A stretch of DNA of 64,000 nt from Oleiphilus sp. (GTDB lineage: Bacteria > Pseudomonadota > Gammaproteobacteria > Pseudomonadales > Oleiphilaceae), in assembly GCA_006212045.1 (NCBI GenBank), contig PZPK01000006.1:62001-126000 (forward strand), in the 5' to 3' direction. The position numbers and the translations under genes were made by a program. Below are positions 1 through 8,490 of this stretch, one piece after another. The notes under the pieces were generated by a model. The model was not told the origin of the DNA. It made no database searches and saw only the letters and a list, made by a program, of their open reading frames with translations. Numbering within the stretch: the first letter of the stretch is position 1; each line of letters begins with the position of its first letter.

Positions 1-257
1 ATGGGAATATTCAAGATCAGGCGCTCGGAGAAATCGATGATCTTCTGCATCATATAGGGACCGGCTGCAACAATCACGAGCAAGGTAATCAGTAAGCGGG
101 GCAGGAAGCTCAGCGTTTGCTCGTTAATCTGGGTTGCCGCCTGAAACACACTGACCAACAGCCCCACCAGCAAACTCGGTGTGAGAATCACCGCGACCAG
201 AATGACAATAATCAGCACCGCTTCCCGTACAATATCCATCGCGACTTCTGGACTCAT
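1..257 (-). CDS. fliQ: Flagellar export gate protein FliQ (3' end off the window)
   Basis: FliQ is an inner-membrane subunit that packs around the FliP/FliR pore of the flagellar type III export gate. The visible 85 codons begin MSPEVAMDIVREAV, have two long hydrophobic stretches (about residues 10-38 and 50-72), and carry the family-typical connecting segment FQAATQINEQTLSFLP. The family is about 89 residues long, so only a few C-terminal codons lie beyond base 1. The ATG at 257 is preceded by a GGAGG-type ribosome site (TGCGGAGGTGAAAC) and follows the fliP stop by about 20 bases, which fits one fliLMNOPQ transcript. Identification rests on sequence plus gene order and is secure. Confidence 0.95.
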   Translation of the reverse strand, partial: MSPEVAMDIVREAVLIIVILVAVILTPSLLVGLLVSVFQAATQINEQTLSFLPRLLITLLVIVAAGPYMMQKIIDFSERLILNIP

Positions 258-278
258 GTTTCACCTCCGCAGAATAGC

Positions 279-1025
279 CTAGATACCAAAACTGGCAGCC
301 AGCGTACCCATAATCAGGGCCCAGCCATCAATCAGCACAAAGAACATGATTTTGAATGGCAGCGATATAATGATTGGAGACAACATCATCATACCCATGG
401 CCATCAAAACGCTGGCCACAACCATATCGATAATGAGAAACGGCAGAAACAATAGAAAGCCGATCTGGAACGCCGTTTTCAATTCACTGGTCACAAACGC
501 AGGCATCAGGACCCAGAAAGAAACATCTTCCGGGCTATTCGCCGTTTGGCCGGAAATACGCAGAAACAGCGCGATATCATCTTCCCGAGTCTGTCCCAGC
601 ATAAACTCCCTGAACGGCAGACTGGCCGCTTTCACCGCATCCAAGGGCGCCAGCTCTTCCTGCATGTAGGGTTGTATGGCGCGCTGATTGACCTGTTCAA
701 GCACTGGCAACATGATAAAAATGGTCAGAAACAGGGTCAGCCCCAGAATAATCTGATTGGAGGGTGTTTGTTGCAGCCCCAAAGCTTGGCGCAGGATGGA
801 AAATACAATCACGATGCGCGTGAACGATGTCATCATCATCAACATTGCCGGCAGAAAGGTCAGCGCGGTCATCAACGCCAGAATCTGCAGGGTGACCGAA
901 TAGGATTGCGAACCATCGGCATTGGTCACCAGCTGCACAGCCGGAATGCCGCCATCGGCCGCCCAAACACTGCCGCTGCCCAGCAGCAGAATGCTCAGGC
1001 CTGCACGTATGAAGTTGGAAAGCAT
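279..1025 (-). CDS. fliP: Flagellar export gate protein FliP
   Basis: FliP is the main pore-forming subunit of the flagellar protein export gate in the inner membrane. The 248-residue protein has a cleavable signal peptide (residues 1-22, ending SVWA), typical of FliP, then hydrophobic segments near 45-75, 90-112, 190-220 and 225-245. The block [15 protein letters not shown] and the C-terminal segment [17 protein letters not shown] are typical of the family. The ATG at 1025 was chosen because it starts the signal peptide and lies one base beyond the fliO stop. An in-frame start further upstream would add 24 residues inside fliO and was rejected. It sits between fliO and fliQ in the fliL operon. 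Confidence 0.96.
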   Translation of the reverse strand: MLSNFIRAGLSILLLGSGSVWAADGGIPAVQLVTNADGSQSYSVTLQILALMTALTFLPAMLMMMTSFTRIVIVFSILRQALGLQQTPSNQIILGLTLFLTIFIMLPVLEQVNQRAIQPYMQEELAPLDAVKAASLPFREFMLGQTREDDIALFLRISGQTANSPEDVSFWVLMPAFVTSELKTAFQIGFLLFLPFLIIDMVVASVLMAMGMMMLSPIIISLPFKIMFFVLIDGWALIMGTLAASFGI

Positions 1026-1026
1026 A

Positions 1027-1644
1027 CTAGTCGTGGTCCTGCGTTGTTGGCTGGCGCGCCAGCAAGCCCTGCAATTTGCTGGCAAAATCGTTGCCACCCT
1101 TCATCTCGTTTTCAGTAAATATCGGCTGATCAAAGGTGTGCAGCAAATTGATATTCTGCGATGTGACACCAAGCAACAATTGCTGACCGTTCACGTCGAT
1201 CAGAGCTACTTTTTCTCGCGCACCCAGCGGCAATACCGCCAGTACCTTCATACCTCGCATTCCCATCGCATTCAGGCCGCCAAGTCGTTTCAGCAACCAG
1301 GCCACCAAAAGAATCAAGGCAATGATGCCGAGCAGGCCCAAAAGAACAACCGGCCAGTTCGAGACCTCGCTGACTCGAGGGCGTGGTGCAAGTACCGGAT
1401 GCTCAGACGGTGCAGCCGATATATTTTCAGCCCTTGCTGAATCCCCGGATACAGGCTGCGGGGCATTGGAGGTGGAGGATTTCTCGCTGGCTTGTGGTAC
1501 TTCTTGACGGGATTCGGGTAAGGCCTGAACGCTACCGGACGATTCCTCTTGCTGCACACTGGCAAAACCGGCAGGCGCGTATGTACCCGTCAATACCAGC
1601 ATCAGACCAAACAGCAGACTGCCACGTTTTAACATGAACCCCAC
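1027..1644 (-). CDS. fliO: Flagellar biosynthetic protein FliO
   Basis: FliO is a small membrane scaffold that helps assemble the FliP ring of the export gate. The 205-residue product has an N-terminal hydrophobic signal (about residues 5-28), a low-complexity Ser/Pro/Glu linker (about 30-95), a transmembrane segment ([22 protein letters not shown] region, about 98-118) and a C-terminal domain with the FliO-typical [18 protein letters not shown] segment and [10 protein letters not shown]. The GTG start at 1644 overlaps the fliN stop and has AGGCG about 9 bases upstream. An ATG three codons later (1635) is an alternative. FliO is poorly conserved; the call relies on the C-terminal motif and its position between fliN and fliP. 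Confidence 0.9.
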   Translation of the reverse strand: MGFMLKRGSLLFGLMLVLTGTYAPAGFASVQQEESSGSVQALPESRQEVPQASEKSSTSNAPQPVSGDSARAENISAAPSEHPVLAPRPRVSEVSNWPVVLLGLLGIIALILLVAWLLKRLGGLNAMGMRGMKVLAVLPLGAREKVALIDVNGQQLLLGVTSQNINLLHTFDQPIFTENEMKGGNDFASKLQGLLARQPTTQDHD

Positions 1645-2186
1645 TAGTTCAGGCGCCTGATTCGCTCGCTGGGACTGACAACATCGGTCAGGCGAATACC
1701 GAACTTCTCGTTCACCATCACGACCTCGCCATGCGCAATCAAGGTACCATTGACCAGCACATCCAAAGGTTCACCCGCGAGACGGTCCAGTTCAATCACG
1801 GACCCCTGGTTCAATTGCAGGAGATTACGAATGGGGATGGAAGTATTACCCACTTCCATCGAAATCGTGACAGGAATGTCCAGAATGACATCCAGATCCG
1901 GGGTATCACCGCCACTCCCCAAACCGGCTGCTGCCTGTTGCGGTGCACCGGCACTGAAGTTTTCCAGCGGAGCAGACTCGATACCGTCATCTTCCCCCTC
2001 ACCCAGTGCTTCGGCTTCCGCCATTGCGGCCGCCCATTCATCTTCAGCTCCGCTACCACCCTCTTCCGCACCGGCTTCGGCATCACCACCTTCACCATCG
2101 CCGGATTCCTGCATGGCATCTTCCCACTCGGCTGCGAGCTTCTCGTCTTCGCTCTGGCCTTCGCCAGTATTCTCTTCGTCACTCAT
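1644..2186 (-). CDS. fliN: Flagellar motor switch protein FliN
   Basis: FliN forms the lower C ring with FliM, sets switch behaviour and docks FliH. The C-terminal SpoA domain (about residues 97-178) contains VTISMEVGNTSIPIRNLLQL, the GSVIELDRLAGEPLDVLVNG segment and the ending GIRLTDVVSPSERIRRL, all typical of FliN. The first 95 or so residues are an extended, very acidic Glu/Asp/Gly/Ala-rich tail with no predicted fold, making the protein 180 residues against about 137-157 in many relatives. The gene overlaps fliM by 8 bases and fliO by 1-3, so translation is probably coupled. Confidence 0.96.
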   Translation of the reverse strand: MSDEENTGEGQSEDEKLAAEWEDAMQESGDGEGGDAEAGAEEGGSGAEDEWAAAMAEAEALGEGEDDGIESAPLENFSAGAPQQAAAGLGSGGDTPDLDVILDIPVTISMEVGNTSIPIRNLLQLNQGSVIELDRLAGEPLDVLVNGTLIAHGEVVMVNEKFGIRLTDVVSPSERIRRLN

Positions 2187-3174
2187 CTTCGTCTACCACA
2201 CCTGCCATAGAGTTTATGCGTTCAATTCGTTCACCCAAGCGCAATGCCAGTGTCCCGTTTCGTTGCCCCAATTTGCCATAAAACATGGGCACTCGATTCG
2301 CCGTCACGGTGACCTGCTCCGGCAACTCAATTGGAATAATGTCCCCAGCCTTAATGCCCTGAACATCGCGCAGCGAGATCCTGTTTTCCAGAATGGTCGC
2401 ATTTACCGGAACCCTCGCTTCCATCAGGTCTTTCTTCAAGGTGTTCACCCAACGTTCGTCCATATCGTCAACATCGCTCTGCACCCCGGCATCCAGCAAT
2501 TCGCGAATCGGCTCAATCGTGGAATAGGGAATCGCCATGTGCAGATCACCGCCACCACCGTCCAGCTCGATATGGAATGTACTGACAACGACAACTTCGC
2601 TCGGGCTTACGATGTTTGCCATCGCCGGGTTCACTTCCGAGTTAATGTACTCAAAGTTGACTTTGAAAACCGCGTTCCAGGCTTCTTCCATATCGATGAA
2701 GACCTGTTGCAGCACCATCTGCACGACCCTGTTCTCTGTCGGCGTAAATTCACGGCCTTCGATCTTGGCATGACGACCATCACCACCGAAGAAGTTATCT
2801 ACCAACTTGAACACCAGTTTGGCGTCAAAAATGAACAGTCCGGCACCCCGCAAAGGCCTGAATTTGACGATATTGAGGCTGGTTGGAACATAGAGAGTGT
2901 GGATATACTCTCCGAATTTCATAATCTGAACACCGCCTGTCGAGACATCGGCATTGCGACGCAGGAGGTTGAACAAGCTGATACGCGTGTAGCGAGCGAA
3001 TCGTTCATTGATCATCTCAAGCGTGGGCATACGCCCACGGACAATACGATCCTGACTCGCCAGATCATAGGAACGTATGCCTTCCTCATCGACATCGTCT
3101 TCGGTGTCTATGTCACCGTCGTCGACCCCATGCAATAAGGCATCTATTTCGTCTTGTGATAATAAATCCTGCAC
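2179..3174 (-). CDS. fliM: Flagellar motor switch protein FliM
   Basis: FliM is the C-ring subunit that binds phospho-CheY and FliG. Residues 5-14 (LSQDEIDALL) are the N-terminal CheY-binding motif, followed by the CheC-like middle domain (about 45-230) and a C-terminal SpoA domain (about 250-320). Length 331 is normal. The start is a GTG at 3174 with AGGG about 7 bases upstream; it is supported because it begins directly before the CheY-binding motif. It lies second in the fliLMNOPQ operon, 72 bases after fliL. Confidence 0.97.
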   Translation of the reverse strand: MQDLLSQDEIDALLHGVDDGDIDTEDDVDEEGIRSYDLASQDRIVRGRMPTLEMINERFARYTRISLFNLLRRNADVSTGGVQIMKFGEYIHTLYVPTSLNIVKFRPLRGAGLFIFDAKLVFKLVDNFFGGDGRHAKIEGREFTPTENRVVQMVLQQVFIDMEEAWNAVFKVNFEYINSEVNPAMANIVSPSEVVVVSTFHIELDGGGGDLHMAIPYSTIEPIRELLDAGVQSDVDDMDERWVNTLKKDLMEARVPVNATILENRISLRDVQGIKAGDIIPIELPEQVTVTANRVPMFYGKLGQRNGTLALRLGERIERINSMAGVVDEDE

Positions 3175-3246
3175 ACACTTGCCCTGAAATCAGCCACACA
3201 CATCTTCAAGAATCTTCGAACAGACTTACCAGTGTCCGAACTGCAT

Positions 3247-3756
3247 TTACTGCAGTACAAAATTCGTGAAGAACACATTCTCTATAGGGCTTTCACCCTC
3301 AGCTTCAAGTACTTCGTTGATCAAAGTCAACGATTGTTCCCTTAGCGCTTCCTTGCCGGCTTCCGTTTGAATCTCTTCAAAGTTCTGAGCACTGTAAAGC
3401 GAATTGATGCGCGATTTGATCAGGGGTAAATGATGATCGACCGCATCCAATGACGCCTGTTCGCGGCTGGAAACAGAGACATGCACCTGCATGTAACGCT
3501 GCCGCCCATTCACATTCAGTGTAATCAGGAAAGGAGGTTTGAGATCCATGTAGACTGCCGGAAGTTTCACTTCCACCTGTTCGGCGGCCTCTGCCCCTTC
3601 TTCTCCTTCTGCACTATCATCACCACCCAACAGCATCAGGGTGACACCTACCGATGCACCTATCGCAACCAGAGCAACGATCGCAATAATAATCGTCTTT
3701 TTACCGGACTTTTTCTCGCCCTCTTCGCCCTGCTCTTTCTTGTCTTCTTCTGCCAC
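3247..3756 (-). CDS. fliL: Flagellar basal body-associated protein FliL
   Basis: FliL is a single-pass inner-membrane protein that rings the stator and modulates torque. The 169-residue product has a charged cytoplasmic head (1-20), one transmembrane segment (about 21-44, IIIAIVALVAIGASVGVTLML), an acidic linker and a periplasmic stomatin-like domain with YMDLKPPFLITLN and the ending NVFFTNFVLQ, both family-typical. The start is GTG at 3756. It is first in the fliLMNOPQ operon and lies about 40 bases downstream of the predicted start point of a consensus sigma-54 promoter at 3807-3822. Confidence 0.95.
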   Translation of the reverse strand: MAEEDKKEQGEEGEKKSGKKTIIIAIVALVAIGASVGVTLMLLGGDDSAEGEEGAEAAEQVEVKLPAVYMDLKPPFLITLNVNGRQRYMQVHVSVSSREQASLDAVDHHLPLIKSRINSLYSAQNFEEIQTEAGKEALREQSLTLINEVLEAEGESPIENVFFTNFVLQ

Positions 3757-3806
3757 GTCAAATTCCCGTCATATTGTCATTAAAAAAGCGCAGCTCACCT
3801 GTATTC

Positions 3807-3822
3807 AGCAAGCACTGTGCCA
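3807..3822 (-). promoter_or_regulatory. Sigma-54 promoter of the fliL operon
   Basis: On the minus strand this reads TGGCACAGTGCTTGCT, a full match to the -24/-12 consensus TGGCAC-N5-TTGCW. Transcription would start near 3796, about 40 bases before the fliL GTG. FleQ or FleR, both encoded nearby, are the expected activators. The rest of the 359-base gap between fliK and fliL (3757-4115) shows no ORF of interest. A small CCGC-GAAA-GCGG hairpin at 4053-4064 lies after fliK, but it lacks a clear U-tract. Confidence 0.85.
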
Positions 3823-4115
3823 ATACCCAGCCAACTCAGATCAACCCAAATAGCTTCCAGCATTCAGACCTTGCCGCCCCGATGTCTGCACGGGACACGT
3901 CACGCACATGTCCTGCGCTCAGACGCGGAACAACGCTTAGTGAATGCGCCACCGGTTTAGAACTGATCTGGCCATAAAAGCCTAACACTTTACGTCACTA
4001 TCAGCTTGAATATGTAGAAAAATTATAGAAAAACAGGGGAAAGGAACAAGCACCGCGAAAGCGGCGCCTATTGTCATGCCAGGACCGAAAATCATGGCGA
4101 GTCGATGGGTACAGA

Positions 4116-5774
4116 TCAGGCGTAGTCGTCAATAATGGAAATGTTGTCCAGGCTCGACACCGCCACTCTTGCGCTCTCTGCGGAAGCGTCACCAAACTCA
4201 CCTCCATCACGCTCGTTTGATGCACTACCTTGAGATCCGTCATCATCATCCCGGAACTGTCGGGCAAAACCCTGTTGATCCGCAGAACGCTCTTCAACAT
4301 CAACCTGGGACAAATTGACGCCACCGGAATCCATCATCTCCCGCAAGCGGTGTACATTGGATTCAAGCAGCTCCCGAACAGTCGTATTCTGAACATTGAA
4401 ATGAACGACCGTTTGATCATTCTGCACAGACACTTTCACATCTACCGGCCCCAGCTCGGCCGGATTCAGATGAATTTGCGCTGACTGGATACCCCGGCTG
4501 GACATCCAGATCACTTTCTCATTCATTTTCTCTGTCCATTCCGGGTCGCCGACCGGCGTATTCACCGAACTCGAATATGGCCTCAGATTCGCTGCTGACT
4601 GAGAGTTTTGAGCAGGCTTGTTTGCAGCCAGTTCATTTAATCTGGCAACAGAGTCGTCGGGCAGTTCCGCCGCAACCTCAAGTTTCGCTGCAGGCGTCAG
4701 GGCTGATTCCATGGTTTGCCTGAAGTTTTGATCAGACTCTGCACTCATTTGCAGGGTCCCGGGACCCTGCAAATAGCTGGTCGACAACATTGGCGATTGA
4801 CCGCTTTGAGAACCATAGCCTGAAGCACTGCTCGACAATGCACCATCTCCGTCTGACGTCGTTGAGCCGGATGGCGCAGTGGAAGCTGTCGCACCCAAAC
4901 TCTCCGTCCACTGTCGAAGATCTGCATTCGGTCGGGCATTGCCCGCCGAAGAGCCTTCGCCACGCAGTCGGTTCAGTGCCATGATGCCGCCAAGCAGCTG
5001 TGCATGCGGTGCGGCTTGTGCGACAGAAGGGTCGGTCGTTGGCTGGGCCTGCCCAAACTGCGTCAGTGCATTCAGCGCTGTGTGAAGCGGCTGCACCAGT
5101 CCATCGCTTTGAGCGAGACCGTTTTCTGACATCAGAGCATCAAGTTTCTCGCGAATGGCATTCAAGGACGGATCGTCCACCAAACCCTGCCCGGCCATCA
5201 GCATTGCTAACGCCACATCATTTGTTGCTGTCCCATCCAGGGCTGAGAGCGCTTCAGTCAAGTCGTCTAATCGCTGCTGTAACTGTTTCAGAAGTTCAGG
5301 GTCGAGCCCCATACTCTCAAGCTTCTCTTGCACACCTTCTTGCTGCATTAAACCGGAGAGCTGTGCCGTCAGCTCCTGCAGTAGCATTGGCCCAGAAGTT
5401 GCCGACAATTCAGATCCAAAAAGGTCCGATTGCGTCTGTCCTGGCACCGTATATGGCGTTTGCCCGGCCCAGGCCTGATTACCCAAAGGCGGCAAGAAGG
5501 TGCCTGCCGTCCACCCGGACGAGGTCAGATATTGCCTCTGCCCTCCGGCACCCGGCTCCAAAGTAGCCGCTCCGGCAATACCGAAGGCTCCCGGGGCTCG
5601 CATACCTGCTTGATTGGGAAAGCCATCATCCATATCGCGCCTGACCTGACTCATGGCGTCGGTAAACCCGCTGCCCACAGGCCCGGATCCGGCAACTGCC
5701 CCGCCTTTCCAGGCGGCGTCCGAAGCTGCATTTGCGGTTGCAGGCTTACTGTTTAGCAATAGTAACTGTTGCAT
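4116..5774 (-). CDS. fliK: Flagellar hook-length control protein FliK
   Basis: FliK is secreted during hook growth and switches export specificity when the hook reaches length. The product (552 residues from the ATG at 5774; a GTG four codons upstream at 5786 is an alternative) is mostly low-complexity Gln/Ser/Gly/Ala sequence. The conserved hook-length domain lies near the C-terminus (about residues 410-500), with WTEKMNEKVIWMSSRGIQSA, IHLNPAELGPVDVKVSV and VRELLESNVHRLREMM. The N-terminal half carries a helical Gln/Leu-rich section, as in other FliK rulers. It stands alone between the STAS gene and fliL, under its own sigma-54 promoter. Confidence 0.93.
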   Translation of the reverse strand: MQQLLLLNSKPATANAASDAAWKGGAVAGSGPVGSGFTDAMSQVRRDMDDGFPNQAGMRAPGAFGIAGAATLEPGAGGQRQYLTSSGWTAGTFLPPLGNQAWAGQTPYTVPGQTQSDLFGSELSATSGPMLLQELTAQLSGLMQQEGVQEKLESMGLDPELLKQLQQRLDDLTEALSALDGTATNDVALAMLMAGQGLVDDPSLNAIREKLDALMSENGLAQSDGLVQPLHTALNALTQFGQAQPTTDPSVAQAAPHAQLLGGIMALNRLRGEGSSAGNARPNADLRQWTESLGATASTAPSGSTTSDGDGALSSSASGYGSQSGQSPMLSTSYLQGPGTLQMSAESDQNFRQTMESALTPAAKLEVAAELPDDSVARLNELAANKPAQNSQSAANLRPYSSSVNTPVGDPEWTEKMNEKVIWMSSRGIQSAQIHLNPAELGPVDVKVSVQNDQTVVHFNVQNTTVRELLESNVHRLREMMDSGGVNLSQVDVEERSADQQGFARQFRDDDDGSQGSASNERDGGEFGDASAESARVAVSSLDNISIIDDYA

Positions 5775-5820
5775 AAAATCGACCACACAAGGGAAAACTG
5801 ATCGTTCGTCGTTTGTAAGC

Positions 5821-5834
5821 TGTGATTAATCACA
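5821..5834. promoter_or_regulatory. Perfect palindrome in the fliK leader (possible operator)
   Basis: TGTGATTAATCACA is a perfect 14-base palindrome with TGTGA arms separated by four bases. It falls about 12-25 bases downstream of the start point expected from the fliK sigma-54 promoter. The arms equal CRP/Vfr half-sites, but the spacing is 4 rather than 6, so it is not a standard CRP site. Its regulator is unknown. Confidence 0.45.
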
Positions 5835-5855
5835 GATCAATGTCACACAAACATT

Positions 5856-5871
5856 TGCAAAGCACGGGCCA
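5856..5871 (-). promoter_or_regulatory. Sigma-54 promoter of fliK
   Basis: The minus strand reads TGGCCCGTGCTTTGCA, matching TGGCACG-N4-TTGCW with one change (A to C in the -24 element) and correct GG-GC spacing. The start point would be near 5845, about 70 bases before fliK. The remaining part of the 5775-6169 gap carries no recognisable gene. Confidence 0.82.
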
Positions 5872-6169
5872 ATGTCACTCTCTGGGCATGACATGGTGCA
5901 CTTGCCGGATTTGGCGTCACCCGAAGCACGAAGCAAGATAAACGCCAGCTATCTCGCGATGGAAATCCCCTGCACAAAACAAAGTGGCACATTGCCGCGT
6001 GTGATCTCCGCTAGATTGAGCGTAATGGTTAGTCAGTGAAGAAAAAGAAGGATGACGCCGGCATCAGAGGCGCAATTGCCTTTGAATATGTAAGCGGTAT
6101 GTAAGCGGAAAGCTCCCGTCGATTCGAAAACTTCCTTCTACTGCGGGCGGTCAGAAGTATTCACCGCCG

Positions 6170-6475
6170 CTACTGAATATCAAACAGCTGTTCAAAATTG
6201 GAAATTGAAAAGATTTTCTTCACGTCGTCGTTGCAGTTTATGATCTTGATGGAAGCATCATTACCGCCCGCGAAGTCGCGCAGTAACAGAAGCATGCCCA
6301 GCGCAGAGCTATCGAGATACACCGTGTCTGTCATATCGATGACATAGTTTCGGATCGTGTCGCCATGCGCTTCATAGGCGTCCCTGAAATCCCGATGAGA
6401 ACTAAAATCAAAGCGCCCCTCTACGACAATGGATACGGAGTCACCTTGTGGAGAGAGCTGACTGGTAATCGGCAT
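6170..6475 (-). CDS. STAS-domain anti-sigma factor antagonist (HsbA-like)
   Basis: This 101-residue protein is a single STAS domain of the SpoIIAA/HsbA type. Such proteins switch partners depending on phosphorylation of a conserved serine. The motif MTDTVYLDSSALGMLLLLRD (about residues 48-67) carries the D-S-S-A signature with the candidate phosphoserine. In pseudomonads a similar gene lies between fliJ and fliK, usually with a SpoIIE-type phosphatase/response regulator and an Hpt gene; neither partner is present here. It has its own sigma-70 type promoter (6521-6550). The fold is clear; the target (FlgM, a diguanylate cyclase or another partner) is not shown by the sequence. Confidence 0.88.
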   Translation of the reverse strand: MPITSQLSPQGDSVSIVVEGRFDFSSHRDFRDAYEAHGDTIRNYVIDMTDTVYLDSSALGMLLLLRDFAGGNDASIKIINCNDDVKKIFSISNFEQLFDIQ

Positions 6476-6520
6476 CTACTAGTCCCTGTTATTTTGTGTT
6501 TGGAGTCAATAGGCGTATCT

Positions 6521-6550
6521 AATATAACGGCAGCGAAACTGTTTGTTCAA
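6521..6550 (-). promoter_or_regulatory. Candidate sigma-70 promoter for the STAS gene
   Basis: On the minus strand TTGAAC (6550-6545) and TATATT (6526-6521) are separated by 18 bases, about 45 bases before the STAS start. Matches are 4/6 and 5/6 to consensus. No -24/-12 element was seen here, so this gene may be expressed outside the flagellar sigma-54 tier. Confidence 0.45.
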
Positions 6551-6597
6551 GGTCGAAAACAATTTCCGGAAAAGTTACCGGGATCGATCCATGATCT

Positions 6598-7038
6598 TCA
6601 CTGAAACCGTCGACGCGTCAAAAAGTCATCTTCGATCTGCTTTTCCAGTCTTTTTTCCCGCGCCAACTGTTCCTCTTTCAGAGTCCGTGCAAGCAGGTCG
6701 GACATCCCTTTGCTTTTTTCATGCAAAGCCTGCCACTCGGCCCTGAAGCGTTCAAAGCCGGAACGCGCATTCTCGACAACCGCCGTTTGCTGCTCGATGG
6801 CCTGATCAAGTTGTCGAATAAAATTCTGATTGGAAACCAGCTGGGCCACAGAAGCAACGCCACTCATACGTGCTTTCAAATCTGCCAGATACTGTACGCG
6901 GTAACTTGCCAGCATATTCTGCTGTTGGAGCTGCTGATCAAGGTAGGCCTTTGCCTTGGACAGCTGTTCTTTCGCTGTCTGTTCCTTGCGCTCGGCCAAC
7001 TCAAAAACCAGTCGCAAACGCTCGGACTTTTTAGGCAT
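6598..7038 (-). CDS. fliJ: Flagellar export chaperone FliJ
   Basis: FliJ is a coiled-coil escort and rotor that works with the FliI ATPase at the export apparatus. The 146-residue product is almost wholly helical and charged, with heptad patterns (for example LVFELAERKEQTAKEQLSKA near residues 10-30 and a long helix from about 75 to 140). The ATG at 7038 was preferred to the one at 7044 because GAGG lies 7 bases upstream of the former and only one base upstream of the latter. It closes the fliE-J gene run, 40 bases after fliI. Confidence 0.88.
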   Translation of the reverse strand: MPKKSERLRLVFELAERKEQTAKEQLSKAKAYLDQQLQQQNMLASYRVQYLADLKARMSGVASVAQLVSNQNFIRQLDQAIEQQTAVVENARSGFERFRAEWQALHEKSKGMSDLLARTLKEEQLAREKRLEKQIEDDFLTRRRFQ

Positions 7039-7078
7039 TGGCATACCTCACACCCACTCTAACATATGCGCAGTACAG

Positions 7079-8488
7079 CTAGCGTACTTGGGCGTTAGGG
7101 CCATTGGCGTTGTTGACATTGGCCACCTCCCCTCTGGCTGTCTGATCACTTGTCTGCGCAGCCGGGGCAGTCAGAACGTGCTTCAGTTCGGCCACTGATG
7201 CAGGCGCAGTTGCCCGATCATTGAGGCCTTGTTGCAGAAACTGCTTCATGGATGGAAAACGCTCGATCGCAAAATCGGTTTCAGGATCCGAGCCGGGCAC
7301 GTAAGCCCCCACGCTGATCAGATCCCGGGTCTGCTGATAGCGGGCATAAAGTTGCTTGAAGCGTTGCGCAAGATTCAACTGCTCTACCGGCACGACATGA
7401 GGCATCACCCGACTGATGGAAGCTTCGACATCAATCGCCGGATAGTGACCCTCTTCAGCCAGCGTTCGCGAAAGCACAAAATGGCCATCCAGAATGGCTC
7501 GCGCAGCGTCGGCGATCGGGTCCTGTTGATCATCGCCTTCCGTGAGAACAGTATAAAATGCCGTAATCGATCCTCCGTCCGGTTTGCCATTTCCCGCGCG
7601 TTCCACGAGCTGAGGTATTTTGGCGAACACTGAGGGCGGATACCCTTTGGTCGCCGGCGGTTCACCCACAGAGAGCGCGATTTCACGCTGCGCCTGCGCA
7701 TAACGTGTCAGAGAATCCATCAGCAACAGTACGCGCTTGCCCTGATCCCTGAAATACTCGGCAATTCGGGTTGCCAGTGTCGACGCCCGCAAGCGCATCA
7801 GAGGAGAGTCATCGGCTGGAGATGCCACCACAACAGCTCTGCGCATCCCTTCTTCACCGAGAATGTCGTCGATGAATTCCTTCACCTCCCGCCCCCGTTC
7901 ACCGATCAGGCCCACCACAACAATGTCGGCATTGGTGAAACGGGTCATCATGCCCAGCAACATACTCTTACCCACACCGGAGCCGGCAAACAGTCCCAGA
8001 CGCTGGCCAATCCCGACCGTTAGCAAGCTGTTGATTGCCTTGATGCCAACATCCAGTGGCGCTCGAATCGGCGCACGCTCCAAAGGGTTAATGGCGCGTC
8101 CGCTGTAGGATATGTATGCATCCGGCTTGATCTCACCTTTGCCATCGAGGGGCTGGCCGGCACCATCGAGCACGCGTCCAAGCAAATTCCAACCGACCGC
8201 TATTTCGTTAATCGCAGCTACCGGAGTAACCATCGCGCCAGGACGCAAACCCTCTGCCGATCCAATCGGCATCAGGAAGGTCCGGTCACCATCAAATCCG
8301 ACCACTTCGGCATCCACCTGCTGCCCGGCGGCACCCTGCACGATACAGTGATCGCCAACCACCAGCTGGCAGCCTTTTGCTTCCAGAGTTAAACCCACCA
8401 CACGGGTCAGACGTCCGCTAATCTCTCCGGATGTGGTTTTCGGTGTGGCCTGATGCAGAGCCTGAAGGTGTTTGACAAGTTCAGACAT
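7079..8488 (-). CDS. fliI: Flagellum-specific ATPase FliI
   Basis: FliI hydrolyses ATP to help unfold and load export substrates at the base of the flagellum. The 469-residue protein has the F1-beta-like fold: Walker A GSGVGKS at 169-175, the GERGREV loop near 197-203, a Walker [18 protein letters not shown] and the [14 protein letters not shown] segment, all typical of FliI. The C-terminal 30 residues are low complexity. It starts directly after fliH, with 2 bases between the genes, so translation is likely coupled. Confidence 0.97.
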   Translation of the reverse strand: MSELVKHLQALHQATPKTTSGEISGRLTRVVGLTLEAKGCQLVVGDHCIVQGAAGQQVDAEVVGFDGDRTFLMPIGSAEGLRPGAMVTPVAAINEIAVGWNLLGRVLDGAGQPLDGKGEIKPDAYISYSGRAINPLERAPIRAPLDVGIKAINSLLTVGIGQRLGLFAGSGVGKSMLLGMMTRFTNADIVVVGLIGERGREVKEFIDDILGEEGMRRAVVVASPADDSPLMRLRASTLATRIAEYFRDQGKRVLLLMDSLTRYAQAQREIALSVGEPPATKGYPPSVFAKIPQLVERAGNGKPDGGSITAFYTVLTEGDDQQDPIADAARAILDGHFVLSRTLAEEGHYPAIDVEASISRVMPHVVPVEQLNLAQRFKQLYARYQQTRDLISVGAYVPGSDPETDFAIERFPSMKQFLQQGLNDRATAPASVAELKHVLTAPAAQTSDQTARGEVANVNNANGPNAQVR

Positions 8489-8490
8489 CG

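Noticed and set aside
1750-3138. A 462-codon open frame on the plus strand across fliN and fliM
   Set aside because: It is antisense to two certain genes, is low complexity and Ser/Pro-rich at first, and matches no family. It is a by-product of codon use in the real genes.
4053-4064. CCGC-GAAA-GCGG hairpin after fliK as a terminator
   Set aside because: It has only four base pairs and the following minus-strand bases are not a clean T-run.
5821-5834. CRP/Vfr binding site
   Set aside because: The half-sites match TGTGA but the spacer is 4 bases instead of 6, so it is listed only as an unassigned palindrome.
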